In this document: piece by piece, positions 15,124 through 23,644 of the stretch | Numbering within the stretch: the first letter of the stretch is position 1 | Layout: each line of letters opens with the position of its first letter | Assembly: GCA_964500675.1 (NCBI GenBank) | Contig: CAZCNY010000003.1 | Location: 124,001 to 188,000 of the forward strand | DNA: 64,000 nt | Source of the DNA: CAMLJR01 sp964500675 | Lineage (GTDB): Bacteria > Pseudomonadota > Gammaproteobacteria > Pseudomonadales > CAMLJR01 | Reading direction: 5' to 3' | Position numbers and translations under genes: made by a program | The notes under the pieces: model-generated | Databases searched by the model: none | The model's input: the letters and a program-made list of their open reading frames with translations, nothing else | What the model was told of the DNA's origin: nothing

Positions 15124-16944
15124 ATGAAAATACAACGAAACGAACCTTGCATTTGCGGTAGTGGAAAAAAATACAAGAAATGCTGTGGGCTGACGGGTAA
15201 AGACGAAATTCGCGGACAATCAGAAACGCGGCTCTCGGTTGAATTAAACTTGCTCATCACGCTTCTTCAAGGTGGACACAACCCAGAGTTGGTGGAAGCC
15301 AAGGCGCGCGAGCTAACGGTTCGGCATCCGAACTCGGGGCTTGCCTGGAAAGTACTAGCCGCATCCTGCAAGCTTCAAGGTAAAGACGCGTTAGAAGCTT
15401 TACAAAAGGCGGCGTTGCTCTTACCGCATGACGCCGAGGCGCACAATAACCTGGGCAATGCATTGCTGCTGCTCGGGCAGTTTGATGTGGCATCGGCCAG
15501 CTATCGCCGGGCAGTCGAGATCAAGCCTGATTTCGCCGAGGCGCATTGCAACCTGAGCGCTGCGCTCCTGCAACTTGACCAGCCCAAAGCCGCGATGACG
15601 AGCAGCCGCAGAGCATTGCAGATCAGACCCGAATATGCTCAGGCACTCAACAACCTGGGCCTTGCGTTGCTGAAGCTCGACCAGCCCGAGGAAGCTCTGA
15701 ATAGCTGCCACCAAGCGCTGGAGTTAAAGCCCGATCTTGTCGAAGCGCTCGACAATGTTAAAGCTGCCTTGACGATGCTAGGTCTCGGCAGCGAAGCCAG
15801 TTGCCGCGAGAGGCTTGAGACCAACCCCGATAACACTTTGGCTATTATGCGGCTGGCAAACATGTGCATTAGCCAGGGACGATTTACTGAAGCCGAAGAG
15901 TTATTCAAACGCGCCGCCTCGATTGCTCCCGATATGCCGGATGCTTGGATTGGAATCCCGCACTCACGCAAAATGACGTCCGCCGATACGAGCTGGCTGG
16001 TCGGGGCACTGCGAGTCGTGGGGTTAAACCTGGAGCCACGCAAACAGGCGGCTTTACACTTCGCCATCGCTAAATACTTCGATGACCTGGAGGACTTCGA
16101 GCAAGCATTTACGCATTACCAACGTGCGAACGAACTCTCCAAGCGTTATATGCCGAAATATGATCCGCGGCATACAGCTCGGCTTTTCGATCAACTTATA
16201 CAGTTTCATGATCGAGAGCGTCAAAGTCAGGTTCGGATCGCGGCAAATACGTCTGTCCGCCCGGTCTTCGTCGTCGGTATGCCGCGTTCTGGCACAACGC
16301 TCGCCGAACAAATTCTCGCCTCGCACCCGTCGATATTCGGTGCCGGTGAGCTCAATTTTTGGGGCGATACGATAAGGGGGTGTCTCTTTAGTCAGCAGCG
16401 TGCAAACATGCTGACAAATGCGGCTGCCGATTATCTGAGGCAGCTGGAGGAGCGCTCAGCCGATGCACTGCGCGTGGTCGACAAGATGCCGCACAATTTT
16501 CAGTATTTGGGGCTGCTTAACGCGGTCCTGCCCAATGCCCGCATCATCCATATGAAGCGCAATCCGCTGGACACGTGCTTATCCATTTATTTTCAGAACT
16601 TCAATACCAACCATCCGTACAGTAACGACCTGACGAGTCTGGCGGGCTATTACGACGAATACCTGCGTCTAATGAAGCATTGGCAGTCAACTCTGCCCGC
16701 CGAAGCATTTCTTGAGGTCTGCTACGAGGATCTGGTGTCAGAGCAAGCAGCTTGGAGCCGCAAGATGATCGAATTTGTCGGTCTGCCATGGGACCCGCGC
16801 TGTCTCGATTTCCACCAGACGTCTCGCGGCATTGCCACCCCCAGTCGGTGGCAGGTGCGGCAAAAAATCAGTAAATCATCCGTCGCGCGCTGGCGTAATT
16901 ACGAAAAATACGTCGAGCCATTGCTGCGCTTGCGGAACGATTGA
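15124..16944 (+). CDS. SEC-C / TPR / sulfotransferase multidomain protein
   Basis: This 606-residue protein starts with a SEC-C zinc motif at residues 7-21 (EPCICGSGKKYKKCC). About five TPR units follow (roughly 80-270; HNNLGNALLLLGQFDVA, ALNNLGLALLKLDQPEEA). The last ~220 residues are a sulfotransferase with the PAPS 5'-phosphosulfate loop VVGMPRSGTTLAEQIL (around 383-397) and the 3'-phosphate region MKRNPLDTCLSIYF (around 477-490). TPR-sulfotransferases resemble protein or glycan sulfotransferases; the target is unknown. There is no signal peptide, so it is probably cytoplasmic. The 217 bp upstream is AT-rich with no clear promoter. Confidence 0.85.
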   Translation: MKIQRNEPCICGSGKKYKKCCGLTGKDEIRGQSETRLSVELNLLITLLQGGHNPELVEAKARELTVRHPNSGLAWKVLAASCKLQGKDALEALQKAALLLPHDAEAHNNLGNALLLLGQFDVASASYRRAVEIKPDFAEAHCNLSAALLQLDQPKAAMTSSRRALQIRPEYAQALNNLGLALLKLDQPEEALNSCHQALELKPDLVEALDNVKAALTMLGLGSEASCRERLETNPDNTLAIMRLANMCISQGRFTEAEELFKRAASIAPDMPDAWIGIPHSRKMTSADTSWLVGALRVVGLNLEPRKQAALHFAIAKYFDDLEDFEQAFTHYQRANELSKRYMPKYDPRHTARLFDQLIQFHDRERQSQVRIAANTSVRPVFVVGMPRSGTTLAEQILASHPSIFGAGELNFWGDTIRGCLFSQQRANMLTNAAADYLRQLEERSADALRVVDKMPHNFQYLGLLNAVLPNARIIHMKRNPLDTCLSIYFQNFNTNHPYSNDLTSLAGYYDEYLRLMKHWQSTLPAEAFLEVCYEDLVSEQAAWSRKMIEFVGLPWDPRCLDFHQTSRGIATPSRWQVRQKISKSSVARWRNYEKYVEPLLRLRND

Positions 16945-17006
16945 TCCGACTCCGTGAAGTTTGAATATTGATGTGATCGAGTGCGTTGACGGATATGAGA
17001 GTTTCG

Positions 17007-18044
17007 CTACGGTAAACGTGGATCGACCACCGTGCGTACCGGTGCAGCCGGGCTTTTCATACGATCGAGCGCGTCGGCGACGCCGCTCAAACCGATGCGA
17101 GCGCCGCTTAGCCAAGGTGTTATATCGATGGCGCCATCGGCGATCGAGCGCAGCGCTAAATCCAGATCCTGCTGTTCTTCGCCGCACGCGAAATGCACTT
17201 TCAAGCGTTTCATCTGCCCGCACGGCACGAAAATTTGTTCGGGATCGAGACAGAAACCGCCCATGACGATTTTCGCGCCGAAGCCGACTGCACGCATCAT
17301 TTGATCGAGCAGGCCCGGTGCGCCGACGCATTCGTAAACAATTGTGGCGCGGCGCATGCCGAGTGTTGGAATCGGCGAATACGGTGAGGTTTCGCGCGGA
17401 TCGAGCGCGATATCCGCGCCCATTTTGAGCGCGACTTCGCGGCGGCCCGCGTCGAAATCCGCCGCGATAATCGGCGCGATGCCCGCGAGTCTGAGTCCGG
17501 CGATGACGCCGAGTCCGATCGCGCCGCAACCGATCACGAGCGCGACATCGTTTTTATTCGGCTCGCCGGATCGTGCATGTTCGAGCCCGACCGCGAGCGG
17601 CTCGATCATCGCGGCGCGGTCGTCGTCGAGCGCGCTCGGAATTTCCATTAATTTTCCTTCATCGAGCAACATGTATTCGCCGAAACCGCCGGGAAAATCG
17701 CCGCTGTAACCGATGATGCTGTGTTTGTTGTTGTGCGTGATAACAGGTACCGAGGTGACGCGCGCGCCGACTTTTAATTTACGCGCGCTGCCGGGGCCGT
17801 AGTCGATAATTTCGCCGACGTATTCGTGGCCCGGCACGAACGGTTTGCTCAGATCGACATTCGCATAAGGGCCGCCGTATTCCTGCGAGCGCGACACCAG
17901 CTTTGGCCCCGAATGCAGAAAATGCACATCGGATGCGCACAGGCCGCACGCGCACGTGCGCACGAGTACCTGTCCTTTCGCGGGAGTGGGATCGGCCACT
18001 TCGCCGACTTTGATTTCACCATTGAATAAATAGGCGGCTTTCAT
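17007..18044 (-). CDS. Zinc-type alcohol dehydrogenase (MDR family)
   Basis: This 345-residue medium-chain dehydrogenase has catalytic-zinc elements (CGLCASDVHFLHSG and PGHEYVGEI) and a Rossmann loop VIGCGAIGLGVIAGL. The four closely spaced Cys that bind the structural zinc in classical ADHs are not visible, which groups it with MDR enzymes lacking that lobe. It is the last gene of a minus-strand group with the SnoaL-like protein (35 bp upstream) and an SDR, likely read from the promoter at 19511-19539. Oxidation of a pathway alcohol is inferred. Confidence 0.85.
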   Translation of the reverse strand: MKAAYLFNGEIKVGEVADPTPAKGQVLVRTCACGLCASDVHFLHSGPKLVSRSQEYGGPYANVDLSKPFVPGHEYVGEIIDYGPGSARKLKVGARVTSVPVITHNNKHSIIGYSGDFPGGFGEYMLLDEGKLMEIPSALDDDRAAMIEPLAVGLEHARSGEPNKNDVALVIGCGAIGLGVIAGLRLAGIAPIIAADFDAGRREVALKMGADIALDPRETSPYSPIPTLGMRRATIVYECVGAPGLLDQMMRAVGFGAKIVMGGFCLDPEQIFVPCGQMKRLKVHFACGEEQQDLDLALRSIADGAIDITPWLSGARIGLSGVADALDRMKSPAAPVRTVVDPRLP

Positions 18045-18078
18045 TACGCACCTCGGCTATTGTGCAGAGCGTTGTCGC

Positions 18079-18585
18079 TCAGCGAAAATTTTTCAACACG
18101 GCATACGAAGGATCGCTGCGATCGCGACTGCCTTTACTCGATTGACTCATCGGCGTGACGTCGCGAATTTCATCGAAATCGCGAATCGCGATGCGCTTGT
18201 CGATGCCCCAGCGTCCGTTGCGCCGCGACCAGGTGTCGACGTAACGGCTCAGCACCGTCATCTGTTTCAGTTGTCCGTTGCGCTCGATGCGTAAATTCGC
18301 GGTGACATACGCTTCACTGCTCGCACGATCGCCATCGAGTTCGATGATAATGTTCGACATTTGATGCGAGTGACACTGCAATTGCGCGTGCTGCTTGCAC
18401 ACGTGATCGATGAAGCCGCGTCCGCTGCCCTGATAATGCGATCCGTAATCGGCAGTGCCGTCGTCATGCCAAATCGAGTAACCGAGCTTGTGATCGATAC
18501 GATCCATCGCGCGGCAATAGCGATAAATTAATTCGGTGATGGCCTGGCGATCGGCAACGGCTTGCAAAAGATTGAGGTCAGTCAT
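18079..18585 (-). CDS. SnoaL-like/NTF2-fold protein
   Basis: This 168-residue protein has the SnoaL-like layout: an N-terminal helix AITELIYRYCRAMDRIDHKLGYSIWHDDGTADYG, split here as AITELIYRYCRAMDR and DDGTADYG, then a beta-sheet half with YVTANLRIERNG and SRYVDTWSRRNGRW. Members are isomerases, hydratases or dehydratases and are common in steroid and aromatic degradation clusters. It starts two bases after the SDR gene stop and is surely cotranscribed with it. Exact reaction unknown. Confidence 0.8.
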   Translation of the reverse strand: MTDLNLLQAVADRQAITELIYRYCRAMDRIDHKLGYSIWHDDGTADYGSHYQGSGRGFIDHVCKQHAQLQCHSHQMSNIIIELDGDRASSEAYVTANLRIERNGQLKQMTVLSRYVDTWSRRNGRWGIDKRIAIRDFDEIRDVTPMSQSSKGSRDRSDPSYAVLKNFR

Positions 18586-18587
18586 GT

Positions 18588-19430
18588 TTATGCTTCCGAT
18601 GGTTTGGTGAAAACGCCTCGGCTTGCACGATCGATGTATTCGATGCGGGCGCGTCGCGCGTCGGGTGAGGTGGGCGCCATACCGGCCACGTCATCTTCCT
18701 GTCCAAAATTGCGAATCGGCCCATGCGGTAATCTTGCAAGCCCGACCTCGGCGACCTTTTCCGGAGACGCCAGATTGTCGGGTACGGGCGCGCCTTTCGA
18801 GGCGAGCATGCGGCGAAACTCCGGAGTATCCGTGCGGCCCAGTACCAAGGTGAGCACGTCGACGTTATGGCGGCGCAGCTCCATCCAAAGCCCTTCTGCA
18901 AAGCACAACATGAAGGCCTTGCTCGCCGCATAAGTTGCCATGAAGCTGCCGCCGCCGTAACAGGCGCCGGAATTGACCAGCAGCAAGCCGCCCTTGCGCC
19001 GCGCGCGCATCAACCCGCCGAAGTGGTGGCAGCACTTCATCGCCGTGATGCAATTGAGATTGACCAGATCGAGCCACGCCTGCAGATCTTTATCGTGGAA
19101 TAGCGCGCCGTTGGGATCGGCGCCGGCGTTGTTAATGAACAGCCCGACTTCGCGATTGCCGACCGCAACGACGATTTTTTCGAACGCATCGGCGGCGGCC
19201 AAATCGATCGCTGCAGTGACGCACTCGAGACCGAATTCCTCGCGGATTTCGTTGGCCAATGCGGACAGCGGTGCCTGGCGTCGGGCGATTAGAATAGAGG
19301 GTACCCCATTCACTGCGAGCTTGCGGGCAAAGGCGCGGCCCGTGCCTTCAGAAGCGCCCGCGATCACGGCCCACGGCCCATAGCGTTCAGCCAGTGAGGT
19401 TGTCGTTGTCGAAGTCTGAGCGGCTGACAT
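18588..19430 (-). CDS. Short-chain dehydrogenase/reductase, first gene of the minus-strand operon
   Basis: A 280-residue SDR. The nucleotide loop is the variant AGASEGTGRAFA (Thr in place of the usual Ile in GxxxGIG). NNAGAD and the catalytic YAASKAF with an upstream Ser in NSGACYGGG are present. ARRQ after the second strand points to NADP(H). CAGGAG stands seven bases before the ATG. It heads SDR-SnoaL-ADH and is divergent from the P450 operon, with a promoter and palindrome in the gap. Confidence 0.87.
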   Translation of the reverse strand: MSAAQTSTTTTSLAERYGPWAVIAGASEGTGRAFARKLAVNGVPSILIARRQAPLSALANEIREEFGLECVTAAIDLAAADAFEKIVVAVGNREVGLFINNAGADPNGALFHDKDLQAWLDLVNLNCITAMKCCHHFGGLMRARRKGGLLLVNSGACYGGGSFMATYAASKAFMLCFAEGLWMELRRHNVDVLTLVLGRTDTPEFRRMLASKGAPVPDNLASPEKVAEVGLARLPHGPIRNFGQEDDVAGMAPTSPDARRARIEYIDRASRGVFTKPSEA

Positions 19431-19499
19431 GAGGTTCTCCTGTGCAGGGATGCGGCTGATATTGCTCGCTATTGAGGTCGAATTGCAGTTATATTTCGG

Positions 19500-19514
19500 T
19501 AGTGCTGAGCACTA
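19500..19514. promoter_or_regulatory. 15-bp palindrome over the SDR promoter (operator candidate)
   Basis: TAGTGCTGAGCACTA is perfectly symmetric about its central base. It overlaps the predicted -10 box of the SDR promoter (19511-19516) and extends to the expected transcription start, so a bound repressor would block initiation. It differs from the palindrome near the P450 promoter, so a different regulator is likely. Confidence 0.6.
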
Positions 19515-19539
19515 TCTTAGCATCTATGTTTTTAGTCAA
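19511..19539 (-). promoter_or_regulatory. Sigma-70 promoter for the SDR-SnoaL-ADH operon
   Basis: On the minus strand TTGACT (19539-19534) is followed after exactly 17 bases by GATAGT (19516-19511), matching the consensus at 5 and 4 of 6 positions. It lies about 75 bp upstream of the SDR start. Confidence 0.6.
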
Positions 19540-19563
19540 GACCCACGATCGGGAGGTGAGCTG

Positions 19564-19583
19564 ATTTTGGCGATCGCTCAAAT
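19564..19583. promoter_or_regulatory. Operator candidate O1 upstream of the P450 -35 box
   Basis: ATTTTGGCGATCGCTCAAAT is a near-palindrome (TTTG-CGATCG-CAAA core). The same 20 bases recur with two changes at 19616-19635. O1 ends five bases before the TTGACA of the P450 promoter. Confidence 0.65.
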
Positions 19584-19588
19584 TTTTA

Positions 19589-19617
19589 TTGACAGTGCTC
19601 TGCCGCCAATTCAGAAT
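19589..19617 (+). promoter_or_regulatory. Sigma-70 promoter for the P450-TetR operon
   Basis: A perfect -35 TTGACA (19589-19594) is followed after 17 bases by CAGAAT (19612-19617; 4 of 6). The start of transcription would fall inside operator O2. Confidence 0.65.
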
Positions 19618-19635
19618 TTTGGCGACCGCCCAAAT
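19616..19635. promoter_or_regulatory. Operator candidate O2 over the P450 transcription start
   Basis: ATTTTGGCGACCGCCCAAAT repeats O1 with two substitutions, 52 bp away centre to centre (about five helical turns). It overlaps the end of the -10 box and +1, the classic position for a TetR-family repressor. Confidence 0.65.
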
Positions 19636-19664
19636 TAATGGCGCGACACAATACGGAGAGCAGC

Positions 19665-21236
19665 ATGAGCACCGGCCCGGTTTACTACGATCCTTACCTG
19701 AGAGACATAGTTAAGAATCCTTATCCTGTTTATAAACGACTGCGCGACGAAGCGCCGCTGTATTACAACGACAAATACAATTTCTATGCGGTGAGTCGTT
19801 ACGACGATGTCAGAAAATGTTTTGCTGATCACCAGACCTTTATTTCGGGGCGCGGCGGTATTTTGGAATTGATGAAAGAAAACATCCAAATGCCGCCGGG
19901 CACATTTATTTTCAACGACCCGCCCGTGCACACCATGTACCGGCATGTCGTGCAGCGCCTGTTTACGCCAAAACGCATGTTGAATCTGGAGCCGATGGTG
20001 CGCGATTTAACCATCAAGGTTTTGGAGTCGCTGCGCGATCGCGACGAATTCGATTTTATCGACGACATCGGCCGGCAGCTGCCGATGCGTGTGATCGGTA
20101 TGCTGCTCGGCATTCCTGAGGAAGAGCAGCAAGCGGTGCGCGCGCTTGTCGATGCCAAAATGATCACCGAGGAAGGCAAGCCGGCGGATTACAGTGGCGG
20201 CATGGAAATGGAACAGAGCTTTGGCGACTATATCGATTGGCGCCAAAAACATCCTTCCGATGACGTTACCACCGAGCTTATCAACGTTGAATTTACCGAC
20301 GTCACCACGGGCGCTACGCGCAAGCTCACGCGCGATGAATTGATTACGATGTTTAATATGCTGGCTGGCGCCGGCAATGAAACGACCAACCGGTTAATCG
20401 GCTGGGCCGCAAAAGCGCTCGCGGAATATCCCGATCAACGCCGCGAGCTCGCGCAAAATCCCACGCTGATTCCCGATGCACTCGAAGAAGTGTTGCGCTT
20501 GGAGCCGCCACCGCCGCATGTCGGTCGTTTTGTGGTGCGCGATGTGGAAATTCAAGGCAAGCTCGTACCGGCTAACAGCTGCATTCTGTTGCTCGTGGGA
20601 TCCGCCAACCACGACGAGCGTGTATTTCCCGATCCCGATCGTTTTGATATTCATCGCGAAAGAAGCGCGCCGCACCTCTCGTTCGGTTCGGGCATTCACA
20701 CGTGCATCGGTAATGTGCTCGGCAGACTGGAAGGCCGCGTTGTTTTCGAAGAATTACTCAAGCGCATTCCCGATTGGGATATCGATTTTGAAAATGCCAA
20801 TCTGATGTCGACATCCACTGTGCGCGGCTGGGATACATTGCCCGCGTATGTGAACGCCAAAGGCGCCGCGAAAATAAAAAATCGCATCGCTGCAGCGGCC
20901 GCCGCGGAAAATACAAAATCGAGCGGCACACCGGCTTCTGTCGATGGCGAATGGGAAGTGGTGGTAAAAAGCCCGATGGGCCCGATGGCAACCAAGCTCG
21001 TACTTAAAACGGTCGATGGCAAACTCACGGGCGAACAATCCGGTGAAGGCTCGACGAGCGCGGTAGAGCAGGCTTCCTACGACAGCAGCACGGGCAATAT
21101 CACTTGGAGCAACAAAGTGACGAAGCCCATGAAAATCACGTCGACATTTTCTGGTAAGGTTGAAAACAATCAGATGAGCGGCAAAGTGAAAGCGGGCTTC
21201 ATGGGATCATTCTCGTTTATTGGAACGAAATCCTGA
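19665..21236 (+). CDS. Cytochrome P450 with extra C-terminal beta-rich domain
   Basis: Residues 1-~400 are a class I bacterial P450: I-helix AGAGNETTNR, ExxR in ALEEVLRLEPP, and the heme loop FGSGIHTCIG with ligand Cys347. After an Ala/Lys linker, residues ~425-523 form an added domain with short Gly-rich strands (DGEWEVVVKSPMGPMATKLV, MSGKVKAGFMGSFSFIG), which looks like a small beta-barrel. Ordinary soluble P450s end near 400-420 residues. The start at 19665 follows GGAGAG; an earlier ATG at 19638 overlaps O2. The TetR gene start overlaps the stop (TGATG). Redox partners are not encoded nearby. Substrate unknown, probably hydrophobic. Confidence 0.92.
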   Translation: MSTGPVYYDPYLRDIVKNPYPVYKRLRDEAPLYYNDKYNFYAVSRYDDVRKCFADHQTFISGRGGILELMKENIQMPPGTFIFNDPPVHTMYRHVVQRLFTPKRMLNLEPMVRDLTIKVLESLRDRDEFDFIDDIGRQLPMRVIGMLLGIPEEEQQAVRALVDAKMITEEGKPADYSGGMEMEQSFGDYIDWRQKHPSDDVTTELINVEFTDVTTGATRKLTRDELITMFNMLAGAGNETTNRLIGWAAKALAEYPDQRRELAQNPTLIPDALEEVLRLEPPPPHVGRFVVRDVEIQGKLVPANSCILLLVGSANHDERVFPDPDRFDIHRERSAPHLSFGSGIHTCIGNVLGRLEGRVVFEELLKRIPDWDIDFENANLMSTSTVRGWDTLPAYVNAKGAAKIKNRIAAAAAAENTKSSGTPASVDGEWEVVVKSPMGPMATKLVLKTVDGKLTGEQSGEGSTSAVEQASYDSSTGNITWSNKVTKPMKITSTFSGKVENNQMSGKVKAGFMGSFSFIGTKS

Positions 21237-21883
21237 TGCAATTCCAAAAAGCCAACTTTGCTAGCTCGCAGGAGAAATTATTGGCTGTAACACGCAAGCA
21301 AAAAGTCGGCTTAGAAAGTTCCGCAACGAGAGCTCGGCTATTGGAAGCAGCCGAGCAATTGATGCTGGAAGAAGGTTACATGGCCGTGACCTCGCGCCGC
21401 CTTGGCAACAAGGCGGGTTTGCGGCCGCAGCTCGTGCATTATTATTTTCCCTCGATGGATGATTTATTCGTCGCATTGTTTCGCAATTGCTACGAGAAGG
21501 GCCTGCAAGCGGCGGTTGAAGCATTGCATTCCGATCAGCCCTTGCGCGTCGTCTGGCAGCAAGCCATCGATTTAAAAGGCACCGCGCTAACTCTGGAATT
21601 CATGGCGCTGGCCAATCATCGCAAAGCGATTCGCGCGGAATTTACAGAATACGGCGAGAAGTTGCGTCACATACAGCACGATGCACTGGTTGCGCATTTG
21701 CAGAAGCGAGGGCTGACTGCCAACGTTTCGCCGAAAATTATTTCACTGCTGCTGTCGAGCATCGGTATGCTCATTGCGCTGGAATCGCAGGTGGGAATGA
21801 CTTACGCGCATGACGAAGCGTTAATGTTGGTGGAATCGGCATTGCGCGAATTCGAAGCGAGCGGCATGATCCGCATCGGCTGA
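21236..21883 (+). CDS. TetR family regulator, cotranscribed with the P450
   Basis: This 215-residue protein has an N-terminal TetR helix-turn-helix (RARLLEAAEQLMLEEGYMAV, SRRLGNKAGLRPQLVHYYFP) after a basic leader, and a ligand-binding C-terminal half. Its ATG overlaps the P450 stop by one base, so it is translationally coupled. Autoregulation through O1/O2 in front of the P450 is the simplest model. It is clearly paralogous to the TetR at 22975 (shared ANHRK, VTSR and KAGL-PQLV-YYF). Confidence 0.92.
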   Translation: MQFQKANFASSQEKLLAVTRKQKVGLESSATRARLLEAAEQLMLEEGYMAVTSRRLGNKAGLRPQLVHYYFPSMDDLFVALFRNCYEKGLQAAVEALHSDQPLRVVWQQAIDLKGTALTLEFMALANHRKAIRAEFTEYGEKLRHIQHDALVAHLQKRGLTANVSPKIISLLLSSIGMLIALESQVGMTYAHDEALMLVESALREFEASGMIRIG

Positions 21884-21949
21884 AATTTTTTATTGTTGTA
21901 ATTTCCTTCCGCATTGATTCGCCGGATGCGACCAAAAAAAGAGTCGACG

Positions 21950-22966
21950 ATGAGCACTATGCAAAATTTACTGGACAAGCCTGTTCTGGTCGCCGGCGCG
22001 AGCGGCTTTGTCGGCAGCCACACCACGCGTGCGCTGGCTAACAGCGGGCGCAAAGTGCGCGTGCTTGTGCGCAAGTCGAGCAATACCGAGGCCTTTCGCA
22101 ATCTGCCCGTGGAAATCTGCTACGGTGATGTGCTCGATCCACAATCGCTGCGCAACGCGATGCAGGGCTGCGGCAGCGTGTTCTATTCCGTCGTTGACGC
22201 ACGCTTCTGGCTTAGCGATGTCAGGTCGATTTATCGCAACAATGTCGAGGGCCTTATCAATGCGATGGACGCCGCGCTCGAATGCGGCATCGAGCGTTTT
22301 ATTTTCACGAGCACGATGGGCACGCTCGGCATTAATCCCAACGGCCTGGTCAACGAAGAAATTCCGTTCAATTGGCTCGATCGCGCGCCGCCATACATTC
22401 GCGCGCGGCTTGAAGCGGAAAATAAATTTTTGAGTTACTGCCGCGAAAAAGGATTGCCCGGCGTGGCGCTGTGTATCGCCAATACCTACGGCCCGGAAGA
22501 TTATCAACCGACACCGCACAACGGCGCGCTCTGGAATACCGCAAGCGGCAAAGTCAAATTCATCGTGGATGCCGGCGCACCGACGGTCGATATTCGCGAC
22601 GCGGCAGAGGCCGCCGTGCTCGCCGAACAATATGGTCGAGTCGGCGAGCGCTACATCATCGCCAACGAATATGTAAGCAATCACGCTTTTTATGGAATGG
22701 CGACCAAAGAGTGTGGAGTGCCGCCGCCGAAAGTGATTCCACATTGGGTTGCATTTACGGTGGCGTGGATTTTCGAGCGCGTATGCAAATTGCTCGGCAA
22801 AAAAGATTACATCGTCAGCACCGATGCGGTTTTTCTCGGCGATGTATTCAAACAGATGGATAACAGTAAAGCGCGCCGCGAACTGCACTGGAATCCGCGC
22901 CCGGTTGTGGAAACGATTCGCGATGCGATTGCGTGGTTTGCGCAGCGCGAGCAAACCAAAAAATAA
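21950..22966 (+). CDS. Extended SDR: NAD-dependent epimerase / 3-beta-HSD-like reductase
   Basis: From the ATG at 21950 the protein has 338 residues. The cofactor loop is VLVAGASGFVGSHTTRAL, and the C-terminal ARRELHWNPRPVVETIRDAI is typical of extended SDRs such as dihydroflavonol reductases and 3-beta-hydroxysteroid dehydrogenases. The expected YxxxK is PYIRAR, so the Lys is Arg, although the Ser/Thr element FTSTMGTLG is present. Two in-frame ATGs upstream (21914, 21926) are less likely. It follows the TetR by 66 bp and converges on the second TetR with an 8-bp gap. Confidence 0.85.
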   Translation: MSTMQNLLDKPVLVAGASGFVGSHTTRALANSGRKVRVLVRKSSNTEAFRNLPVEICYGDVLDPQSLRNAMQGCGSVFYSVVDARFWLSDVRSIYRNNVEGLINAMDAALECGIERFIFTSTMGTLGINPNGLVNEEIPFNWLDRAPPYIRARLEAENKFLSYCREKGLPGVALCIANTYGPEDYQPTPHNGALWNTASGKVKFIVDAGAPTVDIRDAAEAAVLAEQYGRVGERYIIANEYVSNHAFYGMATKECGVPPPKVIPHWVAFTVAWIFERVCKLLGKKDYIVSTDAVFLGDVFKQMDNSKARRELHWNPRPVVETIRDAIAWFAQREQTKK

Positions 22967-22974
22967 ATACGAAA

Positions 22975-23586
22975 TTACACAGTGGGCGGTTCGAGCTGGC
23001 TTAAGAAGTCTTCGATCAGGCTGATCAGTGCTGCGTGACCACCGCTGATGCCGAGCGCGCGTTCGCGCACGAGAATTTGTGAGAGTGTTGCAATCAGCAT
23101 CGCTATCATGACCGGCGGATATTTTTCGGCATTGATGCCGCGTTCGTGCAATACGCGTGTCAATAATTCGGCTTGCATGGCACGCAACTGCTCAGCTTGC
23201 TTAGCGATGGCATCGCCGATAATTTTGCGGTGATTGGCTAGCGCCATGAATTCTGCCGTCAACCCACCATGCGCGGGATCGCATAATAATTTCCATAATG
23301 CATGCAACGGCTGCGGTTCCGCGAGCAGTGTTTTTAAATGCACGAAGCCGCGCTCAGAGCGCCGTTGCAACAATGCTAAAAATAAATCTTCCATGGTGCG
23401 GAAGTAGTAATACACAAGCTGCGGTTTGAGGCCGGCTTTGTCGGCGACATGTCGCGACGTGACAGCGGCATAGCCCTCTTCGCGCATGATTTGCTCGGCG
23501 GCATCCAAAAGTGCGTGACGGCTTTGCGAACTCTCAACGCCGAGTCGTCGCGATGATGTGGCTTTTTCCCCCTCGGTTTTTTTCAT
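22975..23586 (-). CDS. Second TetR family regulator
   Basis: From the ATG at 23586 this is 203 residues (a TTG at 23607 could add seven). The TetR DNA-binding region is SRHALLDAAEQIMREEGYAAV with HVADKAGLKPQLVYYYF. The C-terminal half shares FMALANHRK with the other TetR in this cluster, pointing to an old duplication. It is a candidate for binding the palindrome at 19500-19514, since the other TetR is wired into the P450 operon. Confidence 0.88.
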   Translation of the reverse strand: MKKTEGEKATSSRRLGVESSQSRHALLDAAEQIMREEGYAAVTSRHVADKAGLKPQLVYYYFRTMEDLFLALLQRRSERGFVHLKTLLAEPQPLHALWKLLCDPAHGGLTAEFMALANHRKIIGDAIAKQAEQLRAMQAELLTRVLHERGINAEKYPPVMIAMLIATLSQILVRERALGISGGHAALISLIEDFLSQLEPPTV

Positions 23587-23644
23587 CGTATCATAAATCA
23601 ACTTCAAGCCGGATATAAGCAGTTAGATTTTCCAATTTTGACAT

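Noticed and set aside
21968..22954. 328-residue minus-strand open frame
   Set aside because: Shadow of the extended SDR gene; no recognisable domain and His/Ala/Arg bias typical of antisense frames in GC-rich DNA.
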